From assembly GCA_965204525.1 (NCBI GenBank), contig OZ241994.1, positions 3,100,001-3,164,000 of the forward strand: a DNA stretch of 64,000 nt. Direction: 5' to 3'. The DNA comes from Bin5 sp965204525. GTDB taxonomy: Bacteria > Chloroflexota > Anaerolineae > Caldilineales > Caldilineaceae. Below the pieces are notes generated by a model, which did no database searches, was not told where the DNA came from, and saw only the letters and a program-made list of their open reading frames with translations. A program made the translations under genes and the position numbers. Below, piece after piece: positions 52,301-61,906 of this stretch. Every line of letters begins with the position of its first letter. The first letter of the stretch is position 1.

Positions 52301-52462
52301 TACACCGAGCTGTTCAAGCAGTTCAGCGACAACGACTCATTCCGCCGCTGGCTCCTGGAGAAATCCTTTGCCCTTACCTACGACAGGGTCGCGGCAGGGG
52401 GGACGCTGTCCGGCAGGGATGAGAGGCTGGCTGCGGATCCCGGTACAACTCTCCTGGGGTAG
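49400..52462 (+). CDS. hsdR: type I restriction endonuclease subunit R
   Basis: 1020 residues from the ATG at 49400 (the frame continues upstream into the previous gene's end, which is not coding). N-terminal nuclease HSDR_N: RLDLFYGTPSAD, LDLCLFINGLPVATFELKNS (E-x-K). Helicase motifs: IQHSAGSGKSNSIAWLAH, DSVLVVTDRKLLDKQI, IIIDEAHSSQGG, FAFTATPKNKTLEIFG, and late TLSRLNRAHRKK. Cuts unmodified DNA after ATP-driven translocation, with HsdM and HsdS. Ends the island; the next gene is convergent nfo. Confidence 0.95.
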   Translation: MITDTSEAGLERLICSALTGHPCDPAAADALRERPAAYGAGWLAGNPHDYDREHCLDLAQLSAFLHQTQPETAALLSLDEDSPTRRKFLARLQGEISKRGTIDLLRKGLKHQSHRLDLFYGTPSADNAAARQLYRQNRFSVTRQLHFSNDNAQLALDLCLFINGLPVATFELKNSLTKQTVADAVEQYKRDRNPNEPLFRLGRCLAHFAVDDHEVQFCTELAGKASWFLPFNKGWNDGAGNPPNPNGLKTDYLWKEVLTRESLTNIIENYAQVVSAKDEKTGRTKRSQLWPRYHQLDAVRKLLADAAARGAGARYLIQHSAGSGKSNSIAWLAHQLIGLQGERAPLFDSVLVVTDRKLLDKQIRDTIKQFAQVGATVGPAHSASQLRTLLEDGKRIIISTVQKFPFILDAIGDEHRGRNFAIIIDEAHSSQGGRTATAMAMALGEAGPEEDEEETVEDVINRLMASKKLLRNASYFAFTATPKNKTLEIFGTPVPEGGAVRHRPFHVYTMKQAIQEGFIIDVLAHYTPVSSYYRLVKTVAGDPEFDVKRAGKKLRRYVEDHDHAIRLKAEIMVDHFHEQVAGLQKIGGRARAMVVTSSIRRAISYYEAIRAYLVERNSPYRAIVAFSGEHDYGGTKVSEASLNGFSANQTAARIREEPHRFLVCADKFQTGYDEPLLHTMYVDKPLSGVKAVQTLSRLNRAHRKKYDAFVLDFANDVDTIQAAFADYYRTTVLAEETDPNKLHDLQAALDGCQVYRPVQVDELVGHYLSQGGRELLDPILDACVAVYREELDEDGQVDFKGKAKAFLRTYAFLAAILHYTDAGWEKLSIFLTFLVPKLPAPDEEDLSKGILGAIDMDSYRVEKQAVRDIQLPDADAEIGPVPTDGGGHKPEAEMDRLSNILQEFNDLFGNIDWTSRDKIEKAIAEELIPQVEGDETYRNAVVKSDKQNARIEHDRTFERAVAGLLVDYTELFKQFSDNDSFRRWLLEKSFALTYDRVAAGGTLSGRDERLAADPGTTLLG

Positions 52463-52568
52463 GCTGAAACTGTTTACCGGCTTTTGGGGAGGCGCTGGGC
52501 AGGCACAAGGCCTGCGCCGACCTGGGTTAGAGAGAAACACCTGCGCTCGTCTCGCTCAAGGTGTGAGA

Positions 52569-53471
52569 TCAGGTGCGGTTGGGGCGCAAACCTTCGGGCA
52601 GGCGGTTGACGTCGGTTACGAGGGCGGCCAGGGTTCGCAGGTTCTGCTCATCTTTGCCGTCGCCGTCTTCCTTCTTGGGCGTCTCCAGGAGCATGGGCAC
52701 GCCGTCCCAGCGCAGGTCGTTCAGGATGTGGCGGAAGCCTTCCACGCCGACAAAGCCTTCGCCGATGTGTTCGTGCCGGTCTTTGCGGCTGCCGTGATCA
52801 TGGGTGCTGTCGTTGAAGTGCCAGCAGCCGACGCTGTCGATACCGACCGTCTCTTCGATCTCGTCCATCATGGCCTCGTAGCCCTCGGCCGTGCGGAAGT
52901 CGTAGCCGGCGGCCAGCGCGTGGCAGGTATCGAGACAGACGCCGACGCGCGCCTTGTCCTCCACCAGTTCGATGATATGGGCCAGCTGGGCGAAGGTGTA
53001 GCCCAAGGTGGTTCCCTGCCCGGCCATCAGTTCCAGCAAGGTAATTACGCCGCTGCATTCGGGCAGTTGGGGGTGGATGCGGTTGAGGGCGTCGGCGATG
53101 CGCTGCATGCCGGCCTCTTCGCCGCTGCCGGTGTGCGCGCCGGGATGGAGAACCACGTGGCGGATGCCGTAGGCGTGGGCGCGCTCCAACTCATCGGCAA
53201 AGGCGGCGACACTCTTTTCCCACAGTGGATCTTTGGGCGAGGCCAGGTTGATGAGATAGGAGGCATGGCTGACGGCGTAGGCGACGCCGTAGGCGGGCAT
53301 CTGCTCGTTCCAACGGGAGACATCCTCTTCTTTCACCTGCGGCCCTGACCACTGGCGGTTGCTCTTCATAAAGACCTGGACTGCGTTGCTGTTTACGTCC
53401 GCAGCCGCATCGAGCGCGTTGCTGACGCCGCCTGCGATCGACATATGCGCGCCGAGTTTGAGTCCTGACAT
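52569..53471 (-). CDS. nfo: deoxyribonuclease IV (apurinic/apyrimidinic endonuclease)
   Basis: 300 residues. Zinc-dependent TIM-barrel AP endonuclease for base-excision repair. LGAHMSIAGGVSNAL (first His), VVLHPGAHTG, ITLLELMAGQGTTLGYTF (Glu), VGVCLDTCHALAAGYD, HFNDSTHDHGSRKDRHEHIG, and MLLETPKKE supply the three-metal site. Normal length. The last dozen residues are variable. Confidence 0.96.
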   Translation of the reverse strand: MSGLKLGAHMSIAGGVSNALDAAADVNSNAVQVFMKSNRQWSGPQVKEEDVSRWNEQMPAYGVAYAVSHASYLINLASPKDPLWEKSVAAFADELERAHAYGIRHVVLHPGAHTGSGEEAGMQRIADALNRIHPQLPECSGVITLLELMAGQGTTLGYTFAQLAHIIELVEDKARVGVCLDTCHALAAGYDFRTAEGYEAMMDEIEETVGIDSVGCWHFNDSTHDHGSRKDRHEHIGEGFVGVEGFRHILNDLRWDGVPMLLETPKKEDGDGKDEQNLRTLAALVTDVNRLPEGLRPNRT

Positions 53472-53703
53472 GGAATGCCTCCGGGATGGGGGTTCATGGT
53501 CGCGGAATCCTGGTTTTCAGCGGCGCAGAGGGGGCCCGGCGCCGGTACGAGACCTGAAAACCGATCTTTCACTCTCATCTGGTTTCTGCTATTCTACCGG
53601 AAGCGTTCAAATGCGGTCAAAACTGGTGATCCCTGTTCCGTTGCGACTGTGTTTTCGCCAGCAGTCAGGCCCCCCTGTTTGAAATTACACGAGAGGAACA
53701 GCT

Positions 53704-55119
<1,416 letters not shown>

Positions 55120-55172
55120 GAACGGCAGTGGTCAGTAAACCCCGCCGGTCTGTGGCAACGAACCTCTTGACT

Positions 55173-55970
55173 ATGCTGCTCGCTCTTGATGTTGCTTCCT
55201 CGACGTGTACGGTGGCGCTGTTTGACCCGGCTGGCGAGACAGTGCGGGCTGAGAAGGTGTGGCGGTCGCGGCGGCGTCAGACGGAGGAGACGCTGCCGGC
55301 GGTGGCGGAGGCGCTTGCGCAGGCCGGCGCGGCGATGGACGACATCGGTTTTCTGACGGTTACGACGGGGCCGGGAAGCTTCACCGGCGTGCGCATCGGA
55401 ATCAGCGTTGTCAAGGGAATTGCCCTGGGGCTGCCGCAGCCGCCCCCGTTGATCGGCCTGCCGGTGTTGAGCGTAACTGCGGCGCGGTTTGTGCCGCTGG
55501 TGGCCCCGAATGCGGATGTTTGGCCTGTTCTGCAGGCGGGGCGGGGGCGCTTCAACTGGGCCGCGGCGCCGGCGGACGACCCGCTGTGGCTGCCGGCCGC
55601 GGATGAACACCGGTCAGGGCAGGTCGAGGCGCTGGTTGAGGCGCTGCGGGCGGAAGGGCGACCTGTGTGGCTGGTGGGCGAGTTGAGCAGTGCCCTGCGA
55701 CAGGCTGTGCAGGGGCTGGCCCATGTCCGCTGCATCGATCCGGCCGCCGAATTCGATCTGCCGGGCACGGCGAGGAGAGAGAAGAGAGAAGAGAGAAGAG
55801 AGAGAGCCCCACGGCGAGAAGAAACCCGCTCACGCCTCACGCCTCACTCCTCACTCTTCGCAACGACGCGGGGCGAGGGGTTGGCCCGACTGGCGATGCG
55901 CCACCTGCGCGGCGGCTCCCCGGCAGTGACCGCGCCGCTGCAGCCACTCTATTTGCGCCCACCACAATAG
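55173..55970 (+). CDS. tsaB: tRNA threonylcarbamoyladenosine biosynthesis protein TsaB
   Basis: 265 residues from the ATG at 55173 (an upstream GTG at 55128 would add 15 residues without homology). ASKHA fold: LLALDVASSTCTVALFD, and FLTVTTGPGSFTGVRIGISVVKGIALGL, the TsaB signature. Works with TsaD and TsaE in t6A37 formation on tRNA. Between EFDLPGTA and TTRGEGLARLAMRHL about 30 residues rich in Arg/Glu are coded by an in-frame GA-rich palindromic element. Precedes rimI, the usual neighbour. Confidence 0.92.
   Translation: MLLALDVASSTCTVALFDPAGETVRAEKVWRSRRRQTEETLPAVAEALAQAGAAMDDIGFLTVTTGPGSFTGVRIGISVVKGIALGLPQPPPLIGLPVLSVTAARFVPLVAPNADVWPVLQAGRGRFNWAAAPADDPLWLPAADEHRSGQVEALVEALRAEGRPVWLVGELSSALRQAVQGLAHVRCIDPAAEFDLPGTARREKREERRERAPRREETRSRLTPHSSLFATTRGEGLARLAMRHLRGGSPAVTAPLQPLYLRPPQ
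55769..55864 (+). repeat. GA-rich palindromic element inside tsaB
   Basis: Starts GGCGAGGAGAGAG at 55769-55781, continues as GAGAGAA repeats, and closes with CT-rich DNA ending CCTCACTCTTCGC. This is the longest copy and shows the two arms best. It keeps the frame, coding RREKREERRERAPRREETRS and more. Confidence 0.82.
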
Positions 55971-56038
55971 GCAGAAACCAGTGAACAGGGACCGGACGGC
56001 AGGCAGCCGCGGGAGCCACCGGTGTATGCCGTTGTACG

Positions 56039-56695
56039 ATGGCTAACTTCCTGAACCGACAGAAGAGACAGTCCACTCCGAGCGATCGGGTTGGCCCGCA
56101 TACCTGCCCGTTGGCGCTTGGGCCACTGACCCTGACCGATCTCGAAAGTGTGATGGCGCTGGAGTCGGTCAGTTTCCCCAGCCCCTGGTCCCTCGCCACC
56201 TACCACAGTGAACTGACGCGCAACAGCCGCAGCCGCTATCTGAAAGTTTGGCCAGCGCCCCTTCCAGGAAGTCGGGCACCGGTGGCGACCCTGCCGGCGC
56301 TGATCGCGCAGGGCGGCATCATGCTTTTCGGCGCGGAGATGCACATTGTCACGATCGCGGTGCAGCCGGCGTGGCGCGGGCGGTCGATCGGCGAATGGCT
56401 GCTGCTGGCGCTGCTGGCGCTGGGGCGGGAGGAAGGCGCGCATACCGCCACCCTGGAGGTGCGCGTCAGCAATGAGATTGCACTGCGTCTCTACCGCAGA
56501 GCCGGATTCGAATCGGTCGGCTATCGCCGGCGCTACTACCCGGACAAGGAGGACGCCCGCATCCTGGCCCTGACGGAGCTGCACAGACAGCGCGTGTGGG
56601 AGCCGCTGCGGGAACGGTTCGATGTGCTCTCGGGATTGATGGCGCGCGGGGTGGAGGCGCCGGGGAGCGGGAGGAAAAGTGGGACTACAATCTAA
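56039..56695 (+). CDS. rimI: ribosomal-protein-alanine N-acetyltransferase-like GNAT protein
   Basis: 218 residues. GNAT fold: LGPLTLTDLESVMALESVSF at the start, acetyl-CoA site TIAVQPAWRGRSIGEWLLL, and EVRVSNEIALRLYRRAGFESVGYRRRYYPDKEDA, typical of RimI. Longer than E. coli RimI (148) owing to an N-terminal leader and a C-terminal tail. Context after tsaB supports the name; other substrates remain possible. Confidence 0.87.
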   Translation: MANFLNRQKRQSTPSDRVGPHTCPLALGPLTLTDLESVMALESVSFPSPWSLATYHSELTRNSRSRYLKVWPAPLPGSRAPVATLPALIAQGGIMLFGAEMHIVTIAVQPAWRGRSIGEWLLLALLALGREEGAHTATLEVRVSNEIALRLYRRAGFESVGYRRRYYPDKEDARILALTELHRQRVWEPLRERFDVLSGLMARGVEAPGSGRKSGTTI

Positions 56696-57051
56696 GATGA
56701 GAGCAGGGTTCTGCTGTGGAGACCTCTCTCAGGCGGGGACATTGTCGACGATTCAACAGACTGTTGTAACTGCTAAGGTCTTGTCTATCTGGAAGAATCC
56801 TCCAAGGAACGTGTGAGAAGCTGAATCAAATAAATTCTCACCCGCCTGCACGCCCCAAAAACATGTGCTAAAATACCCGCACAAACGAGATCCATGGCCC
56901 GTCGCCATCGCCCACAAGATCTGTTCATAAGGCTAGTACTATAGCAAAAAGTCAACGATAATGAGCCAGATCTCTCGGAAAAGAGGGCGCAACTCTTACG
57001 AAAACTTTGGGTAATTTCGCGTCCGCCCCGCAAAGAAAAGAGCGAACAGTA
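56696..57051. other. 356-bp intergenic region before a PIN toxin-antitoxin pair
   Basis: No ORF with coding character. Contains an inverted repeat GTGAGAA (56813-56819) and TTCTCAC (56835-56841), which might be an operator, and TAAAAT at 56869-56874 as a possible -10 box. Confidence 0.45.
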
Positions 57052-57330
57052 ATGCCACAGACGCCGGTCGGTGAAAAAGAACAGGCAACGCCTGCAACCC
57101 GAATACAGAACCCTTCGTCCGAGTCACCTATTCGCCAGGAGGGCCCGGTCACAGACACTTTCTGGGAATCTCCCTCTCTGGAAGAACTGGCGCGCGCGCA
57201 GAACGTACAACCATTGACTGATGTGCAGGTTCTGTTTGGCACGTGGCCGGGCGACGAAGATGACGGCTTTGAAGAGGCAGTTTACGATCTTAGGCATACA
57301 GCCAGCACGAACGGTGGCCCTCAAGAGTGA
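57052..57330 (+). CDS. putative antitoxin of a PIN toxin pair
   Basis: 92 residues from the ATG at 57052. Pro/Glu-rich N-terminus, then SLEELARAQNVQPLTDVQVL and FGTWPGDEDDGFEEAVYDLR, an acidic tail seen in antitoxins paired with PIN toxins. No DNA-binding motif is evident. Stop overlaps the toxin start by 4 bp. Confidence 0.75.
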   Translation: MPQTPVGEKEQATPATRIQNPSSESPIRQEGPVTDTFWESPSLEELARAQNVQPLTDVQVLFGTWPGDEDDGFEEAVYDLRHTASTNGGPQE

Positions 57331-57746
57331 GTGTGTCAACACTCATTCTCGACACGAATATCGTCTCGTACCTGATGAGGGGCGGAGCGCTCGCGCGAGC
57401 ATATCTGCCGCATGTCCAGGATCATCTGCTCGCCATCAGCTTTATCACAGTTGGAGAGCTTTACTTCGGGGCGGAGAAAGGCAACTGGGGTAAGAGCAGG
57501 CGGGATGGACTGGAAACGATACTTCGCAACTTCGTTATCATTCCTTACGACCATGAGATTGCTCGCTGCTACGGTCGATTGGTCGCCGAGCGGCAGCGAG
57601 CCGGAAGACCGATTGCGCCCAACGATGCCTGGATCGCCGCCTGCACGGTGCGGCACGCTGTGCCTTTAGTTACCCACAACCCCAAGGATTTTCACGGCAT
57701 AACATCTCTTCAGGTTGTTTCGGAGTCTGCTTCGACAGCAAACTGA
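57327..57746 (+). CDS. VapC-type PIN-domain ribonuclease toxin
   Basis: 139 residues from a GTG. Catalytic acidic residues are all present: LILDTNIVSYLM (Asp), ITVGELYFGAEKG (Glu), APNDAWIAACTVRH (Asp), LVTHNPKDFHGI (Asp). VapC toxins cleave tRNA or rRNA unless bound by antitoxin. Intact, unlike the deleted PIN gene at 36411. Confidence 0.9.
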   Translation: MSVSTLILDTNIVSYLMRGGALARAYLPHVQDHLLAISFITVGELYFGAEKGNWGKSRRDGLETILRNFVIIPYDHEIARCYGRLVAERQRAGRPIAPNDAWIAACTVRHAVPLVTHNPKDFHGITSLQVVSESASTAN

Positions 57747-58196
57747 TATATAGCCTTGGGAATCAATCCAGGATCACCAAGACCACCAACCAACACGCGC
57801 CCGCAAAAGACGGGAGCCGGCCTTGCCGCCAGCAGGCATGGCTGGGGCTGTTTACTCTGCTCGCGCGGAAAAAAGAGAGGGCAATCGTGTGGCGCAAGGT
57901 GTGCAGCCGCACCGTAGCGAGCCTTGAGGATAGGGGGCAGTGAGGAACCCGTCTGCTCGCCTTGATCGGGGCCGGGGATGCCGTTGCGGGCGGCAGGTCA
58001 TTCTATTTTCCAGGTTTTGACGGAATGTTTCGATATCTTCGTTTTTCCATTCGATGTGCGGGTACTGTCTGGTATCGAAATGGAGTTTACCGTATGGTTG
58101 GCCCCAATGTCTAGACCACGAAACGGGAAAATAAGGTACATCCAGACGGATGCGGTATGTACAGTGAATTCCTGGAACTGATTTGGAGAAGAACTG
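57747..58196. other. 450-bp intergenic region
   Basis: Longest gene-free stretch in the window. GC-rich left half and AT-richer right half. No ORF, tRNA or recognised ncRNA motif seen; GGAGAAG at 58184-58190 is the ribosome site of the next gene. Confidence 0.5.
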
Positions 58197-59084
58197 TTGA
58201 AAACAGTCAGGAATATCGTAGTGGTTCTGGCGCTCATACTGATCGGTGTGGCAGTTGGCCTCGCGCTCGGCGGACAGGGGGAGCGCGGCGGGGATGTACA
58301 GACGTCGTCGTCCGCCGCTACGGCCACGCCGGCGCCGACGAGCACACGCTCGGCTTCGCCTACGACAACGGAAAGAACAGAGTCGGAAGAGACGATTTCC
58401 CGTGCGGCTTCACCCACGCCGGCGGAGGCCGGATGGGGCGTCGTGGTGCGGGTGGCGGACGGCGATACATTGACCGTGCGGTTCGCCAACGGGGAGGAGG
58501 AGACGCTGCGGCTGCTGGACGTGGATACGCCGGAAACCGTGCATCCGAACAGGCCAGAGGAGTGCTTCGGCGCGCAGGCTTCTGACTATGCGAAGGGGCT
58601 GATGGGGCAACGCGTCCGGGTCGAGGAGGAGGGACGGGACAGGTATGGGCGCCTGCTGTCCTATGTGTGGACCGGGGATGACGAGGGCAGCGTGTTGTGG
58701 AATGTGCGCCTGCTGGAGGAGGGGCTGGCCGTCTATAACGACTATGGCAACCCGGGCCAGTACGCTGACATTTCGCGTGCAGCAGCCGAGAAGGCCATGC
58801 TGGCCGGGGTCGGACTGTGGTCCGCTTGTGAAACCGGGGAGAGGCCCACGCCTGTTCCCGTACAGTCGGTTGGCGCCGGTTGCCCGCAGGGATGCATAAG
58901 GCAACCCGATCCGTCATGCAGCATCAAGGGCAACGTAAACACAACCAGGGACACGAAGATCTATCATGTGGAGGGGGAGTCGCCCTCCTACGGGCGGGTG
59001 AAGATGAAGGAAGGGGAGGGCGATCTCTGGTTCTGCACGCGCGCGGAGGCGGAGGCGAACGGCTTTCGGGCGCCGGGGCGGTAG
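58197..59084 (+). CDS. secreted or anchored thermonuclease (SNase-like)
   Basis: 295 residues from a TTG start, chosen for GGAGAAG 6 bases upstream and a proper signal anchor VRNIVVVLALILIGVAVGLALGG. Thr/Ser-rich linker, then a staphylococcal nuclease domain: VVRVADGDTLTVRF (Asp, Asp), LRLLDVDTPETVH (Arg, Asp), GRDRYGRLLSYVW (Arg). The Cys-rich end (GCPQGCIRQPDPSCSIKGNV, then KIYHVEGES and DLWFCTRAEAEANGFRAP) is a common extension in such nucleases. Probably degrades extracellular nucleic acid. Confidence 0.9.
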   Translation: MKTVRNIVVVLALILIGVAVGLALGGQGERGGDVQTSSSAATATPAPTSTRSASPTTTERTESEETISRAASPTPAEAGWGVVVRVADGDTLTVRFANGEEETLRLLDVDTPETVHPNRPEECFGAQASDYAKGLMGQRVRVEEEGRDRYGRLLSYVWTGDDEGSVLWNVRLLEEGLAVYNDYGNPGQYADISRAAAEKAMLAGVGLWSACETGERPTPVPVQSVGAGCPQGCIRQPDPSCSIKGNVNTTRDTKIYHVEGESPSYGRVKMKEGEGDLWFCTRAEAEANGFRAPGR

Positions 59085-59344
59085 ATGGTTGCGTATTGCG
59101 TAGTTCGATTGCATAACTGTCATTGTGGGGCAGAGTTTCCATGCTGACCACCTGGCTGCGACTGTGCCACCGATTTCTGCAGATCGCAGCTCCGGCAAGA
59201 CAGCCCTCAACTGTACGGCGACCTCCTTCCCCCCAAAACGCGACTTTCCCCGATTTGCGGCACCTGATATGATAGATACATAGTGCCACATCTGTCCGCT
59301 ATTCTTGCGGGGTAGCGGAGCGTTCGTTATGTAAGGAGAGTTTT

Positions 59345-60394
59345 GTGCCGATGCGTAAGAAATCAACATTTACGCGATCTGTTCGCCATGGCAACGTGAA
59401 GAAATCGGTTTTTCGCGCGCTGGCGCTGTGTGCGGGCGCGCTGTTTCTGGCCGGCTGCGGTCTTATGTCCGGCCCAGTGGTAACGCCCACACCGACCCGC
59501 CCGATGGTGGCCGTTGTCCCCACCTTCACGTCCACGCCTGAAGGCGCGATGGCCGCGCAAGAGTCAGGGGGCGGCGCGACAACCCAGCAGGCCGCGCCGG
59601 CAGCTCAGCAGCAACAGGCGCCGCAGCCTACAGATACACCGGCGCCAACCGATACGCCTGTGCCAACCGTGGCCCGCTTTACGGTTAAACCGGACCTGAC
59701 CGCGGCTAACGTCAACGTGCGCACCGGGCCGAGCACGGCGTTCGCTATCATCGGCACCGTCTCCAGGGGGGCGCAGTTCGATATCAGCGGCAGAAATGTG
59801 GAAAACACCTGGTTTCAATTTTGCTGCGTCGGCGGCCAGACGGGTTGGATCTTCTCCAACCTGGTAAATGTGGAGAACGCGCATCTGATCACGCTGGCCC
59901 AGAACATCCCGGCCACGCCCGTCCCGCCAACCGCTACGCCGGTTCCGCCTACACCGGTACCCGCGCCGGTCCAGGTAGACCACTGCGCCGGCATCGGCGG
60001 CGACGGCTGCAAGTTCTGGCTGCGAGATACTAATCCTGCAGACAACGGTGGAGGAGAATTGAAGCTTCTCATCGGCTTTGTTCATGGGTGGCGAAACGAT
60101 GAGGTCCAAATTCATGGCGGTTACTTCGTTGAATTGCAGAAGGACGGGGTCCAGGTCGCTGGGTTTGATCACAACACGCGCGGCGGGAAGTCGATCATCG
60201 AGGGGCCGAAGGGCCGAGTGTACAATTACGACAAGTCCGTTTCCGCAAGCCAGTTGCCGGGTGGGAAGGTGGCTGGCAACTACACCATCTGGGTCAAAGA
60301 CGGCAGCGGTGAGCGGGACAGCCAGAACTATAACTTCACCCTGCATGGAAACCAGGGTTTAGTATGGCTGGTATTTGATCAGCGACCGAAATAG
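59345..60394 (+). CDS. SH3-domain lipoprotein
   Basis: 349 residues from a GTG with AAGGAGA 6 bases upstream. Signal with lipobox FLAGC, a Thr/Pro/Gln-rich linker, then a bacterial SH3 domain: ANVNVRTGPSTAFAIIGTV and TGWIFSNLVNVE (residues about 118-180). A second Pro-rich linker leads to a C-terminal beta domain of unknown type (HCAGIGGDGCKFWLRDTNPA onward). Likely binds cell-wall or surface polymer. Confidence 0.85.
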   Translation: MPMRKKSTFTRSVRHGNVKKSVFRALALCAGALFLAGCGLMSGPVVTPTPTRPMVAVVPTFTSTPEGAMAAQESGGGATTQQAAPAAQQQQAPQPTDTPAPTDTPVPTVARFTVKPDLTAANVNVRTGPSTAFAIIGTVSRGAQFDISGRNVENTWFQFCCVGGQTGWIFSNLVNVENAHLITLAQNIPATPVPPTATPVPPTPVPAPVQVDHCAGIGGDGCKFWLRDTNPADNGGGELKLLIGFVHGWRNDEVQIHGGYFVELQKDGVQVAGFDHNTRGGKSIIEGPKGRVYNYDKSVSASQLPGGKVAGNYTIWVKDGSGERDSQNYNFTLHGNQGLVWLVFDQRPK

Positions 60395-60418
60395 GGAGAC
60401 GGGACGATTACGACAAGC

Positions 60419-61825
60419 GTGGCGCGACAGCGGCTGCCCACCATAACCAAGGCGATCTACGGACTGGGCGATTGGGGCGCGGCCTCAGCTTCGACGGCCC
60501 GCACCCTTTTCTGGTTCTACTTCACCGTCAGCGTCGTCGGGGTGGACGTGGGCCTGGCCGGTATTGCCTTCATCATCGGCCGCTTCTGGGACGGCGTCAA
60601 CGATCCGCTGATCGGCATCCTCAGCGACCGCTTCCGCAGCCGCTGGGGCCGGCGGCGCCCCTTCATGCTGCTGGGCGCGCTGCCCTTCGGCGTCGGCTTC
60701 TTCCTCATGTTCAGCCCGCCCCCGTTCGAGGGGCATGTTGCCGCGGCCCTCTACTACGCGGTCATCTTCATCCTCTATGACACCGCCTTCACGATCGTCA
60801 ACGCGCCCTACGCGGCCCTCACCGCCGAACTGACCGAAGACTATGACGAGCGGGCCAGCCTGGCCGGTTGGCGCATGGGGAACTCGATCTTCGTTGCCCT
60901 GCTGACGGCCGGGCTGTTCAAATTGCTGGCCGAGGGCCTTTTCGCAAGCTGGTTCAGCGGGCCGGACGCGTTACGCAACGGCTACGCGGTGGCCGGCGCG
61001 CTGTGGGGGCTGATCATCGTTGCGTCGCCTCTGCTGGTCGTGGCCTTCATACGCGAGCCGGAGCGGGAGCTGCCTAAAGAAGAAGGCCGGCCCAACTTCA
61101 TTCAGATCACCAAAGAGGTGTTTGCCAACCGCCCTTTCCGCATCGGGGCCGCGATCTACGTGCTGGCGTTCAGCGCCGTCGACATCATCACCTCCGTGTT
61201 CGTCTGGTTCCTGATCTACTACATGCAGCTGGAGCCGCCAATCGACAGCCTGGTCCTGGCGGCTGTGCTGGGCGTCGCCTTCCTTTCGATGCCGCTGACG
61301 GTGCGGCTGATGCAGCGGTACGGAAAGAGCCGCACGTACATACGCATGATGATCTTCTGGGCGGTGGTCATGGCGGTCATCAGCCTGCTGCCGCCGGGAA
61401 ATGCGCTTCTGGTGCTGATCGCGGCCGCCGTTGCCGGCATCGGGTACGGCGCGGCCAACGCCACCCCCTGGGCGATCGTAGCCGACATCATCGAAGAGGA
61501 CGAATGGCACAGCGGTCAGCGCCGCGAAGGGGTCTACTCCGCCTACCTGGTCACCTTCCGCAAGATCGCCACCGCCTTCGCGGTCGGCTTTGTTGTGCCG
61601 CAGGTCCTGGCCGCCACCGGCTTCATCGAGGGCGCGGCCGAGACCCAGCCGGCGGCGGCGGTGCTGGCTCTGCGCATCTTCATGGGCGCGGTGCCGGCCG
61701 TTCTGCTGGTCCTGTCGATGTTTGCGGCGGCGCGCTATCCGCTGGACCGGGCCGCGCATGACGAGCTACGGCGCAAGCTGGCTTTGCGGCGGGCGGAAGA
61801 GTCGGTTTCAGGGGCCAGGGGTTAG
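60419..61825 (+). CDS. GPH/MFS-type sugar:cation symporter family protein
   Basis: 468 residues from a GTG, about 12 hydrophobic segments. IYGLGDWGAASASTARTLFW, FIIGRFWDGVNDPLIGILSDR, and RSRWGRRRPFMLLGALP are the glycoside-pentoside-hexuronide (MelB-like) signatures. A later AIVADIIEEDEWHSGQRREGVYSAY is also typical. Substrate unknown. Confidence 0.9.
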   Translation: MARQRLPTITKAIYGLGDWGAASASTARTLFWFYFTVSVVGVDVGLAGIAFIIGRFWDGVNDPLIGILSDRFRSRWGRRRPFMLLGALPFGVGFFLMFSPPPFEGHVAAALYYAVIFILYDTAFTIVNAPYAALTAELTEDYDERASLAGWRMGNSIFVALLTAGLFKLLAEGLFASWFSGPDALRNGYAVAGALWGLIIVASPLLVVAFIREPERELPKEEGRPNFIQITKEVFANRPFRIGAAIYVLAFSAVDIITSVFVWFLIYYMQLEPPIDSLVLAAVLGVAFLSMPLTVRLMQRYGKSRTYIRMMIFWAVVMAVISLLPPGNALLVLIAAAVAGIGYGAANATPWAIVADIIEEDEWHSGQRREGVYSAYLVTFRKIATAFAVGFVVPQVLAATGFIEGAAETQPAAAVLALRIFMGAVPAVLLVLSMFAAARYPLDRAAHDELRRKLALRRAEESVSGARG

Positions 61826-61829
61826 GGAA

Positions 61830-61861
61830 CTGCAGTTTTTGGTAGTCGGTTTTTAGTTTTT
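61830..61861 (+). repeat. second small dispersed repeat, copy B
   Basis: ACTGCAGTTTTTGGTAGTCG followed by GTTTTTAGTTTTTAG, resembling 20381-20411. It lies between the convergent transporter and murA genes. Confidence 0.35.
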
Positions 61862-61906
61862 AGTGAACGGCGAACGGCAGTTGCTGGAAGGATCCAGGCC
61901 CTGAAT

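Noticed and set aside
56505..56520. tRNA T-loop-like GGATTCGAATCGG
   Set aside because: Lies within the conserved RimI coding frame and no cloverleaf can be built around it.
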